From contig NZ_JAHXNL010000010.1 in NCBI RefSeq assembly GCF_023148685.1, forward strand, positions 1 to 64,000: a DNA stretch of 64,000 nt, written 5' to 3'. Every line of letters starts with the position of its first letter. Within the stretch, counting starts at the first letter, position 1. The translations under genes and the position numbers were made by a program. The DNA comes from Georgenia sp. EYE_87. Its GTDB lineage: Bacteria > Actinomycetota > Actinomycetes > Actinomycetales > Actinomycetaceae. Shown here piece after piece: positions 33,163 to 40,857 of this stretch. Under the pieces are notes generated by a model. It saw only the letters and a list, made by a program, of their open reading frames with translations, was not told where the DNA came from and searched no databases.

Positions 33163-34815
33163 ATGGCACGGTCGTTCCGCGTTGTTCTCGCCGCCACTCT
33201 CGTCGGAGCCCTGAGCGCGATGCCGACGTCGTCGGCCTCTGCCGCCCCGCCGCGCGGCGCCGTCGACGGACCTCTCGACACCGGCACGTACGCCGTGACG
33301 TCCTACTTCGGGGCCCGCTGCCTGCCGATCATCAACGCCTCGACGTCCCACGGCGGCGTCGACCTGGGCGCCGCCGACGGCTCGCCCCTCTACGCCGTGG
33401 CCGACGGGCGCGTGGTGCGCGCCGAGCCCAACTTCTCCGCGGGCCAGTGGCTGGTGGTCGAGCACGTGGTGGGCGGGCGCCGGGTCCAGGTGAGCTACTC
33501 CCACATGTGGGACGCCGACCGGTTCGTCCGCGTGGGGCAGACCGTGCGGCGCGGCCAGAAGATCGCCGAGGTCGGCTCGTCCGGCGTCTCCACCTCACCG
33601 CACCTGCACCTCGAGGTGTGGCTGGGCTCCTACGGCAGCGGCACCCAGGTGGACCCGCTCGGGTGGTTCCGGTCCCAGGGGGTCGACCTGCTCGGTGCGG
33701 CCATGAGGGTCGTGCCGCGGTCCGGCCCGGGCAGCTGCACGTACTACGCCGTCGGACCCACCCCCGTGCGCACGTCGGCCTCGGCCGGCGCCCCCGTGGT
33801 GGCCACGGTGCCGAACCACACGGTCCTGACGTCCAGCCCGGGCACCAAGTCCAACGGGTTCCTGCCGGTCCGGGCGGGGAACGTGTCGGGGTGGGCGCAC
33901 GCCAGCGACGTCTCACCCACCCGGCTCGGGGTGCCGACGGCGCGCACCACCGGGGACGTGGTGCTCAGGAGCGCGCCCAGCGCCTCCGCCGCGGAGGTGG
34001 CGCCGCTCGGTGCGGGAACCGGCCTCGAGGACGTCGTGGCACTGTCCGCCGGGTGGTACCAGGTCGAGACGGGCGGGCGCACCGGCTGGCTGCCCGCCGG
34101 GCGGGTGCGGCTCGAGGCCGGCACGTCGCGCACGATCGACTACGGCTTCTTCCTCGCGAACACGTTCACCACGACGGCGGACACCGTCTTCGAGTACGGC
34201 GACTACTTCGACGAGTTCTTCGTCGGCGACTTCGACGGCGACGGCGTGGACACATTCGCGTACCGGCGCGGACGGATCTTCTACATTCGGGACACCAACC
34301 TGCCAGGCAGGCCGGATCGGACCGTCGCCTACGGGAGGCCGGGGGACACGGTCCTCGTCGGCGACTGGGACGGCGACGGGGTGGACACGTTCGCGGTCCG
34401 GCGGGGCAGCAGCTACCACATCAAGAACTCCGTCACCTCGGGACCGGCCGACATCGTGGTGGTTTACGGGCGCTCCGGCGACACGGTGCTCGTGGGTGAC
34501 TGGGACGGGACCGGCGGGGACACGCTCGCCGTGCGCCGCGGGGCGGAGTACCACGTCAAGAACTCGATCACGGCCGGAGCCGCCGACCAGGTGGTCGTCT
34601 ACGGCCGGTCGGGAGACGACGTGCTCGCCGGGGACTGGGACAGCGACGGGCGCGACTCGCTGGCCGTCCGGCGCGGGGCGGAGTACCACGTCAAGAACGC
34701 CATCGCGCCGGGCGGCGCCGACGTCCGGGTGGTTTACGGTCGCGCCACCGACGAGGTCTACGGCGGGGACTGGAACGGCGACGGCGAGGACAGCCTGGCT
34801 GTCTATCGCTTCTGA
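33163..34815 (+). CDS. secreted M23 peptidase with SH3 domains and five GDWDGD repeats
   Basis: A 550-aa exported protein. A signal peptide covers about residues 1-29. Residues about 40-180 are an M23/LytM domain with ligands in SHGGVDLG and SPHLHLEVW. Two SH3-like segments follow (about 190-325; TPVRTSASAGAPVVATV, GWYQVETGGRTGWLPAG). Residues 327-550 are the YGFFL cap with five GDW(D/N) repeats also found in the genes at 14184 and 16791. M23 enzymes cut peptidoglycan cross-bridges. The domain order fits a wall-remodelling enzyme with wall-binding modules. The open frame extends far upstream to 31534, but that part is antisense to LCP genes. The end overlaps the next convergent gene by 13 bp. 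Confidence 0.9.
   Translation: MARSFRVVLAATLVGALSAMPTSSASAAPPRGAVDGPLDTGTYAVTSYFGARCLPIINASTSHGGVDLGAADGSPLYAVADGRVVRAEPNFSAGQWLVVEHVVGGRRVQVSYSHMWDADRFVRVGQTVRRGQKIAEVGSSGVSTSPHLHLEVWLGSYGSGTQVDPLGWFRSQGVDLLGAAMRVVPRSGPGSCTYYAVGPTPVRTSASAGAPVVATVPNHTVLTSSPGTKSNGFLPVRAGNVSGWAHASDVSPTRLGVPTARTTGDVVLRSAPSASAAEVAPLGAGTGLEDVVALSAGWYQVETGGRTGWLPAGRVRLEAGTSRTIDYGFFLANTFTTTADTVFEYGDYFDEFFVGDFDGDGVDTFAYRRGRIFYIRDTNLPGRPDRTVAYGRPGDTVLVGDWDGDGVDTFAVRRGSSYHIKNSVTSGPADIVVVYGRSGDTVLVGDWDGTGGDTLAVRRGAEYHVKNSITAGAADQVVVYGRSGDDVLAGDWDSDGRDSLAVRRGAEYHVKNAIAPGGADVRVVYGRATDEVYGGDWNGDGEDSLAVYRF
34141..34812 (+). repeat. YGFFL + five-repeat module in the M23 peptidase
   Basis: Five repeats of about 45 codons follow a YGFFLAN cap, each with GDxDGDGxDT-like loops and a YGR turn. 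Matching modules are encoded at about 14187-14862 and 16794-17468 on the minus strand. Confidence 0.8.
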
Positions 34816-35285
34816 CGCTCCCGTGAGGGCGGTGAGGCGATCGTCGGGTCGCCGCCGGGACCCGTGGCGGGAAGCTCGCGGCGCGCCGTCGGCTCCGCGT
34901 CCGCGCGCCGGACCGCGTCGCGACCCTCCGGCTGGGCCTCGTTGATCGCCTCCTGGGCGGCGATGGCCGCCTCCGCCAGCGCGATCTTGCGGGCCAGGAC
35001 CGTGATCCGTCGGTTGAGCAGCGCCGTCGTGCGGTAGGTCGTGGCGAGCGAGCTCAGGAAGGCGATCACCAGGGCGTACAGCAGGAGGTCCGCGCCTCGG
35101 CCGACACCGAGCAGCCGGGCCAGCCAGGTGAGCCAGCTGGGGAAGAGCACCGACAGGACCGCCAGTAGGACGAACCCGACAAGCATCAGCCGGCGGACCG
35201 CCTGGTGGCGTGCCCCCGCCGTCGACCGCGTGAGCAGGACGGTGATGATGGCGATGGCCACCAGCAGGATGATCTGGATCAGCAC
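34803..35285 (-). CDS. DUF2304 domain membrane protein
   Basis: A 160-aa protein with three hydrophobic helices (about residues 2-18, 32-52, 62-82) and a long basic/acidic cytoplasmic tail predicted as helical (LLNRRITVLARKIALAEAAI). The DUF2304 family often sits next to dolichol-phosphate-mannose-type glycosyltransferases, as here: the GT2 gene lies 14 bp upstream on the same strand. It may anchor or assist that enzyme. GTG 35285 has a GGGGGCG run just upstream. Confidence 0.75.
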   Translation of the reverse strand: MLIQIILLVAIAIITVLLTRSTAGARHQAVRRLMLVGFVLLAVLSVLFPSWLTWLARLLGVGRGADLLLYALVIAFLSSLATTYRTTALLNRRITVLARKIALAEAAIAAQEAINEAQPEGRDAVRRADAEPTARRELPATGPGGDPTIASPPSRERQKR

Positions 35286-35299
35286 GACAGCGCCCCCAA

Positions 35300-35992
35300 C
35301 TAGTTGAACACCAGGTCGACAAGGATGTTGACCGAGTTGAGCAGCGACTGGCCCTTGCCCTTGGAGTAGTCCGTGTACAGGACGTGCACCGGGTACTCGG
35401 CCCACGGGAGTCCGGTCCGTCCGAGGTTCAGCACGATCTCCGTGGCGTGCGCCATCCGGTTCTGTCGGAGGTCGAGCTTGGAGGCCGCGTCCCGCCGGAT
35501 CACCCGCAGCCCGTTGTGCGCGTCGGTAAGCCGCAGCCCGGTGGACTGGTTCGTGACCCAGACCGCGGTGCGTAGCACCAGGCGTTTGGCCAGGCCGGGG
35601 CGGGTGCGCGCGTCGAGGAAGCGGGAGCCGAAGACGATGGCGAGGTCGTCACGCCGGGCGAGCTGCACCATCGCCTCGGCGTCCTCGACCTGGTGCTGAC
35701 CGTCGGCGTCGAACGTGACGATGTACTCGGCATCCGTCTGTTCGAGCACGTACCGCATGCCCGTCTGCAGCGCCGCGCCCTGACCGAGGTTGAAGGGGTG
35801 CCGGACGACGACGGCCCCCGCCCGTTCCGCCGCCGCGGCCGAGGCGTCGGCCGAGCCGTCGTCGACGCAGACGACGTTCGGGAAACGCTCGCGGGCGCGC
35901 GTGACGACGTCACCGATGACTGCGGCCTCGTTGTACAGGGGGACGACGAGCCACGCGTCGGTCACGGGAGGCACGGTGGACATGGACGACAT
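35300..35992 (-). CDS. GT2 glycosyltransferase, polyprenyl-phosphate sugar synthase type
   Basis: A 230-aa family 2 enzyme: WLVVPLYNEAAVIGDVV at the N-terminus, VCVDDGSADAS, TFDADGQHQ with the metal-binding DxD, and GSRFLDARTRPGLAKR. No C-terminal membrane helices are present, so the downstream DUF2304 protein may provide the anchor. Such enzymes load a sugar onto polyprenyl phosphate for use by GT-C transferases; the donor sugar cannot be read. ATG 35992 gives MSSMST; ATG 35983 is possible. Upstream it is divergent from the wbpD-like gene. Confidence 0.85.
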   Translation of the reverse strand: MSSMSTVPPVTDAWLVVPLYNEAAVIGDVVTRARERFPNVVCVDDGSADASAAAAERAGAVVVRHPFNLGQGAALQTGMRYVLEQTDAEYIVTFDADGQHQVEDAEAMVQLARRDDLAIVFGSRFLDARTRPGLAKRLVLRTAVWVTNQSTGLRLTDAHNGLRVIRRDAASKLDLRQNRMAHATEIVLNLGRTGLPWAEYPVHVLYTDYSKGKGQSLLNSVNILVDLVFN

Positions 35993-36111
35993 TCTCGCAG
36001 GAGATCGGTCTGTCCCATTCGATGGTCCCGGGAGGCGGGTCGTGGTCTGGGATACCGTTCCCCCCGACCCGCCGCACAGCCCGGAGCGGGCCCAAGGACA
36101 AGGATGACTGC

Positions 36112-36705
36112 ATGACGACGCGCATCGTTGACAGCGCAGATGTGTCGCCGGAGGCCGTGGTCGGGGACGGATCCTCGGTGTGGCACCTGGCACAGGTCCG
36201 CGAGGGGGCGGTCCTCGGTGAGGGGTGCGTGGTGGGTCGCGGCGCGTACATCGGCACCGGGGTGCGGATGGGGCGGCACTGCAAGGTGCAGAACTACGCG
36301 CTGGTGTACGAGCCGGCGGTGCTGGGCGACGGGGTGTTCATCGGCCCGGCGGTGGTGCTGACCAACGACACCTTCCCGCGCGCGGTGAACCCGGACGGGT
36401 CGCTGAAGTCGGCGCACGACTGGGAGCCGGTCGGGGTCACGATCGGGGACGGCGCGTCGATCGGCGCGCGGGCCGTGTGCATCGCACCGGTGACGATCGG
36501 GGCCTGGGCAACGGTGGCCGCCGGGGCGGTGGTGACGAAGGACGTCCCGGCGCACGCGCTGGTGGCCGGGGTGCCGGCCCGCCGGATCGGGTGGGTCGGT
36601 GCGGCCGGGGTTCCCCTGGTGCGCGAGGATGAGTTGTGGCGGTGCCCGGCCACGGGTGCGGTGTACGAAGAGTTCGAGGACACGATCAGAGAGGTGCGGG
36701 CCTGA
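36112..36705 (+). CDS. wbpD: UDP-2-acetamido-3-amino-glucuronate N-acetyltransferase
   Basis: A 197-aa left-handed beta-helix acetyltransferase (hexapeptide repeats such as VVGDGSSV, GCVVGRGAYIGTGV, GDGVFIGPAVVLTND). GDGVFIGPAVVLTNDTFPRA matches the WbpD/WlbB block that binds the UDP-sugar. It would acetylate the 3-amino group, the fourth step to UDP-ManNAc3NAcA. ATG 36112 has AAGGA upstream. Its stop overlaps the next start (TGATG), and the following two genes are the aminotransferase and dehydrogenase of the same pathway. Confidence 0.88.
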   Translation: MTTRIVDSADVSPEAVVGDGSSVWHLAQVREGAVLGEGCVVGRGAYIGTGVRMGRHCKVQNYALVYEPAVLGDGVFIGPAVVLTNDTFPRAVNPDGSLKSAHDWEPVGVTIGDGASIGARAVCIAPVTIGAWATVAAGAVVTKDVPAHALVAGVPARRIGWVGAAGVPLVREDELWRCPATGAVYEEFEDTIREVRA

Positions 36706-37820
36706 TGAGCCTGGAGATGATTCCTGCGGCGAGGCCGATCATCGGCGAGGACGAGCGGGTCGCGGTCGACCGGGTGCTCGCCTCGGGGATGGTGGCGCAG
36801 GGCCCGGAGGTCAAGGCCTTCGAGGCCGAGTTCGCCGAGCACCTGGTGCAGGGGCGGGAGTGCGTGGCGGTGAACTCGGGCACCTCGGGGCTGCACCTGG
36901 GGCTGCTCGCGGCCGGGATCGGGCCGGGGGACGAGGTCATCGTGCCCTCGTTCACCTTCGCCGCGACCGGGAACTCGGTGGCGCTGACCGGGGCGACGCC
37001 GGTGTTCGCGGACATCGAGCCGGACTTCTTCTGCCTGGACCCGGAGTCGGTGCGGGCGGCGGTGACGGAGCGGACGAAGGGCATCATGCCGGTGCACCTG
37101 TACGGGCACCCGGCGAACATGCCGGCCCTGCAGGCGATCGCGGACGAGCACGGCCTGATGGTGTTCGAGGACGCCGCACAGGCCCACGGCGCCTCGCTGG
37201 AGGGGAAGAAGGTGGGCACGTTCGGGGCGTTCGGGATGTTCTCGCTGTACCCGACGAAGAACATGACCTCCGGGGAGGGCGGGATGGTCTCCTGCGCCGA
37301 GCCGGAGATCGCGCGCCGGGTGCGGCTGCTGCGCAACCAGGGCATGGAGCGCCAGTACGCCAACGAGCTGGTCGGGCTGAACAACCGGATGACGGACATC
37401 CACGCCGCGATCGGCCGGGTCCAGCTGACCAAGGTCGACGCCTGGACGAAGCGACGCCAGGACAACGCCGCGTTCCTGGACGCGAACCTGGAGGGGGTGA
37501 CCACCCCGCCGGTCGCGGCCGGGGCGGTGCACGTCTACCACCAGTACACGATCCGCATCCCCGGCGCGGCCGGGGCGGAGCGGGACCGGGTCGTGACCGC
37601 GCTGCGCGAGGAGCACCAGGTCGGCTCGGGGGTGTACTACCCGATCCCGAACCACCGCCTGGAGTCCCTGAAGGGCTACGCGCCGGGTTTGGAGCTGGCG
37701 GAGACGGAGAGGGCGGCGGCGGAGGTCATCTCCCTGCCCGTGCACCCCTCCCTGACCCAGGAGCACCTGGAGCGGATCGTCACCGCGGTCAACACCGTCG
37801 TGGTGAAGGCAGGAGCCTGA
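36705..37820 (+). CDS. wbpE: DegT/DnrJ-family sugar aminotransferase (WbpE-like)
   Basis: A 371-aa PLP enzyme. Lys185 in LYPTKNMTSGEGGM is the PLP lysine, preceded by VNSGTSGLHLGL (phosphate clamp) and VFEDAAQAHGA (Asp stacking partner). In the WbpE/WlbC role it transfers an amino group from glutamate to UDP-3-keto-GlcNAcA. Family alone could mean other amino sugars; the flanking wbpD and wbpB make this assignment strong. ATG 36705 shares one base with the preceding stop. GC-rich codon use is very uniform across 36112-38862. Confidence 0.88.
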   Translation: MSLEMIPAARPIIGEDERVAVDRVLASGMVAQGPEVKAFEAEFAEHLVQGRECVAVNSGTSGLHLGLLAAGIGPGDEVIVPSFTFAATGNSVALTGATPVFADIEPDFFCLDPESVRAAVTERTKGIMPVHLYGHPANMPALQAIADEHGLMVFEDAAQAHGASLEGKKVGTFGAFGMFSLYPTKNMTSGEGGMVSCAEPEIARRVRLLRNQGMERQYANELVGLNNRMTDIHAAIGRVQLTKVDAWTKRRQDNAAFLDANLEGVTTPPVAAGAVHVYHQYTIRIPGAAGAERDRVVTALREEHQVGSGVYYPIPNHRLESLKGYAPGLELAETERAAAEVISLPVHPSLTQEHLERIVTAVNTVVVKAGA

Positions 37821-37821
37821 C

Positions 37822-38862
37822 ATGACCCAGCAGAACCTTCAGGACGCCGTCACCGACGCGGGCGAGCGTCCTGCGCTGCGGATGGGGCTGATCGGGCTGG
37901 GGTCGATGGGCCGCCACCACGCCCGGGTGATCCGCGAGACCCCCGGCATGGACCTCGTCGCGGTCGCCGACCCGGGCGGGGACAAGTTCGGCGTCGCCCG
38001 CGACCTGCCCGTCCTGCCCGACGTCCACGCCCTCATCGACGCCGGCCTGGACGCGGCGATGGTCGCGGTGCCGACGATCTACCACGAGGACGTCGCCCTG
38101 GCCCTGGCCGCCGCGGGGGTGCACACCATGGTGGAGAAGCCCATCGCCCACACGGCCGAGGCCGGCCAAAGGGTCGCCGACGCCTTCGACGCCGCCGGCC
38201 TGGTCGGCGCGGTCGGCTACGTCGAGCGGTGCAACCCGGCCCTGCTGGAGATGCGCCGCCGGATCGCCGACGGCGAGCTCGGCGAGGTCTACCAGATCGC
38301 CACCTCCCGCCAGGGCCCCTTCCCCGGCCGCATCAGCGACGTCGGGGTCGTCAAGGACCTCGCCACCCACGACGTGGACCTGACCGCCTGGCTCGCCCAG
38401 TCCCCCTACGAGTCCGTCTCGGCGCAGGTCACCCACCGCTCCGGCCGCGAGCACGAGGACATGGTCGTCGCCGTCGGGCGCCTGGCGAACGGGATCATCG
38501 TCAACCACATGGTCAACTGGCTCTCACCGCGCAAGGAGCGCCAGACCGTCGTCACCGGTGAGAATGGCGCCCTGGTCGCGGACACCGTCGCCGGAGACCT
38601 GACCTTCTACGCCAACGGCACCGTGGCGACCCAGTGGGACGCCGTCGCCACCTTCCGCGGCGTGTCCGAGGGCGACGCCATCCGCTACGCCATCAACAAA
38701 CGCGAACCCCTGCGGGTGGAGCAGGAGAACTTCCGCGACACCATCCACGGCACCAACACCCCCACCACCACCGCCGTGTCCATGGCGGAGGGCGTGCACA
38801 CCCTCACCGTCGTCGAAGCCCTCCTCGACTCCGCGAGTACCGGACGGTTCACAGGGATCTGA
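37822..38862 (+). CDS. wbpB: UDP-N-acetylglucosaminuronate 3-dehydrogenase, Gfo/Idh/MocA type
   Basis: A 346-aa NAD-dependent oxidoreductase. GLIGLGSMGRHHARVI binds the dinucleotide, MVEKPIAHT contains the catalytic Lys, and VVKDLATHDVDLTAWL holds the conserved DxxxHD. In WbpB/WlbA it oxidises C3 of UDP-GlcNAcA. AGGAG lies before ATG 37822, one base after the aminotransferase stop. The three genes form a compact operon; the product assignment leans on that context. Confidence 0.85.
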   Translation: MTQQNLQDAVTDAGERPALRMGLIGLGSMGRHHARVIRETPGMDLVAVADPGGDKFGVARDLPVLPDVHALIDAGLDAAMVAVPTIYHEDVALALAAAGVHTMVEKPIAHTAEAGQRVADAFDAAGLVGAVGYVERCNPALLEMRRRIADGELGEVYQIATSRQGPFPGRISDVGVVKDLATHDVDLTAWLAQSPYESVSAQVTHRSGREHEDMVVAVGRLANGIIVNHMVNWLSPRKERQTVVTGENGALVADTVAGDLTFYANGTVATQWDAVATFRGVSEGDAIRYAINKREPLRVEQENFRDTIHGTNTPTTTAVSMAEGVHTLTVVEALLDSASTGRFTGI

Positions 38863-38924
38863 CGCGCTGGTCGCCGCTCTCGGGGCCCCGGTTCCGAATC
38901 TGATGGCGTCCCGAAGGGCGGCTG

Positions 38925-40637
38925 TCAGTGGAGGAAGTACTTCTCCAGTGCGGCGACGGCGGTGAGCGCCTGCGTCTTCTCCAGGACGGTTCCCTGCTGG
39001 AACATCTCTGTGAGGTCGGACCGCACCTCGTTGCCCACGGGAAGGGTGTCGACGGTCCTGGCCCGTCGCGAGAAATGTTCCCGCACCGCAGGCTTCGTGG
39101 CGTACCAGAACTCGAACGGGTTCATGGAGTTCGCCGTCGCGCGCGCGGGAGCCGGAAGACGGAGCGCCTTCCGGAGCCGGGGAGGGCCGTACTTCCTGAC
39201 GCCTCTAAGTTTGGCGCCCAGGCGCCCCTCGGAGAGATAGGCACCGGTCTTCTCCCACCGGAAGGAAGCGGCGCCCGGGTGCTTCCGCACGATCCACTCC
39301 TTGTACAGCTTGTGGTTCGCACGCAGCGCGAGCGGGACGCCGAGGCAGAACTCCATGAGCTCGACGTTCAGGAACGGGCTGCCGACCTCCGTGTAGTGCT
39401 GCCGGATCAGGTGGGTGTTCAGTGCGCCGTTGAATCCTCGCTGGTAGAACATGTAGATCTCCTGGTCCGAGTACGCATCGAGGTGCGTTCGGTCCAGCTT
39501 GTCCGCGAACCTGCTCGAGTACGCCCCCGCCATCCGGACCGGAGTCGTGCCGCTCGATCGCGGCAGGAACGAGCCGACGACGACGTCGCCCAGCTGACCC
39601 GTGTGCTCGATCCCGAAGTGGTCGAGGTTCAGCACGTCTAGCAGCTGCTTCCCGCCGGTGATGCCGGAGTAGAGGGCCAGGCCGTGGTTCATCGCGACGA
39701 TCTGGCTGTCGTCGAAGATGAAGCTCGCGTCGTCCAGGCTCTTGAGCAGGAACTCGTTGCCGAGGTGATCGGCGATGTGGGCCGCGATGGTCGCGTCGAG
39801 GTAGCCGGACTGACTGAAGGTGATGTTGAGCATGTCCTGGTAGCCCAGCTGGTGGGCCACCCACGTCACCATCCGCGAGTCGAGCCCCCCGCTCAGGTCG
39901 ACCAGGTGCCGGTACCCGTACTCGACGTCCTTCTCGAACTCCGTCCGCACGGCGTCCTGGAACATCGCGTCGAGCTGATCGACGATCTCCTCGACGGCCA
40001 CGCCCGTGAGCTCGTCAGGTCGCCGGACGAGCTGGTGGTACCGGTGGACCGTCGCGGTTCCTCCCAGGACCTTCAGGTAGTGGCCGGGCGGAACGCGCGT
40101 GATCTCGTTCGCGTAGGTCTCGCCACCGGTCATGAAGCCGTAGGTGAGGATCGAGTACACGGCGTTCTCATTGACGGAGAGCTGTCGCCCGACCGCCCGG
40201 TTCCACGTGAGCAGATCGTTGACGTCGGAGCTGATCGCGAACATCTCGCCGGCGGTCGACCAGAAGACAGCCTTGTCGCCGACGTGGTTGGTGAAGGCCG
40301 TCCATTCGCGGGACGACTTGTCGTAGAAGGCGCCGGAGAAGCTGCCCCGGAAATACCTGAAGAAATCGTGCACGTCGTCGTCGAGATAGCCGCGCACCAG
40401 CTCGGCCAGCGAGCTCGCGTTCCGGTCCCGGAGCAGCGCGGACTTGTTGAGCAGCACGCCGTCGGTCACGACGATGTAGCGCTCGTCCTCGTGGAAGAGC
40501 TTGTCGTCGAGAAAGCGGGGGAGCGTGGCGCGGCGGACGTGGAGATCCTGGTGGTGGATCGATTCCGTGAGCAGCGAGCTGCCGCTGGCGGCCGTGGCCT
40601 TCCCGGGATCTCGGTTGGACACGAAAAACCCTGGCAA
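38925..40637 (-). CDS. asparagine-synthetase-like ATP-dependent amidotransferase lacking the glutaminase Cys
   Basis: A 570-aa AsnB-like protein. The C-terminal synthetase has the ATP pyrophosphatase loop LSGGLDSR (residues 249-255). The N-terminal part keeps a glutaminase-like fold (FRGSFSGAFYD, NHVGDKAVFW) but starts MPGFF, so the invariant nucleophile Cys2 is absent. It cannot release ammonia from glutamine in the usual way and may use free ammonia or another nitrogen donor. Related proteins in O-antigen loci amidate uronic acids; a diacetamido-uronate pathway ends 62 bp away. The start is TTG 40637 with GGAGG about 8 nt upstream. Making asparagine is unlikely in this setting; it is not a truncation. 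Confidence 0.72.
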   Translation of the reverse strand: MPGFFVSNRDPGKATAASGSSLLTESIHHQDLHVRRATLPRFLDDKLFHEDERYIVVTDGVLLNKSALLRDRNASSLAELVRGYLDDDVHDFFRYFRGSFSGAFYDKSSREWTAFTNHVGDKAVFWSTAGEMFAISSDVNDLLTWNRAVGRQLSVNENAVYSILTYGFMTGGETYANEITRVPPGHYLKVLGGTATVHRYHQLVRRPDELTGVAVEEIVDQLDAMFQDAVRTEFEKDVEYGYRHLVDLSGGLDSRMVTWVAHQLGYQDMLNITFSQSGYLDATIAAHIADHLGNEFLLKSLDDASFIFDDSQIVAMNHGLALYSGITGGKQLLDVLNLDHFGIEHTGQLGDVVVGSFLPRSSGTTPVRMAGAYSSRFADKLDRTHLDAYSDQEIYMFYQRGFNGALNTHLIRQHYTEVGSPFLNVELMEFCLGVPLALRANHKLYKEWIVRKHPGAASFRWEKTGAYLSEGRLGAKLRGVRKYGPPRLRKALRLPAPARATANSMNPFEFWYATKPAVREHFSRRARTVDTLPVGNEVRSDLTEMFQQGTVLEKTQALTAVAALEKYFLH

Positions 40638-40780
40638 GGCGAGACCTCCAGTGGCGCGGGCGAGAAAATCCGGGTCAGTCTACTGGCCGCTCCTGCTGTC
40701 TCCGGGTTCCGCAGGGCGAGCCGGGTAGGGACTGGCCAGCTCCGGGTGGTGCCGATGTCAGGTCGGTTCTTCGCAGGCAC

Positions 40781-40786
40781 TAGCCT
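40781..40786 (+). promoter_or_regulatory. -10 box upstream of the flippase gene
   Basis: TAGCCT lies 71 nt before TTG 40858. A direct repeat AGCCTCGTC (40782-40790 and near 40800) overlaps it and could be a control site. Confidence 0.35.
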
Positions 40787-40857
40787 CGTCCGAGGCGGGA
40801 GCCTCGTCGGAATGCGGGCACCGGCAGGTCATCAGTCATCGGAGGAGGTGCGGTGGA

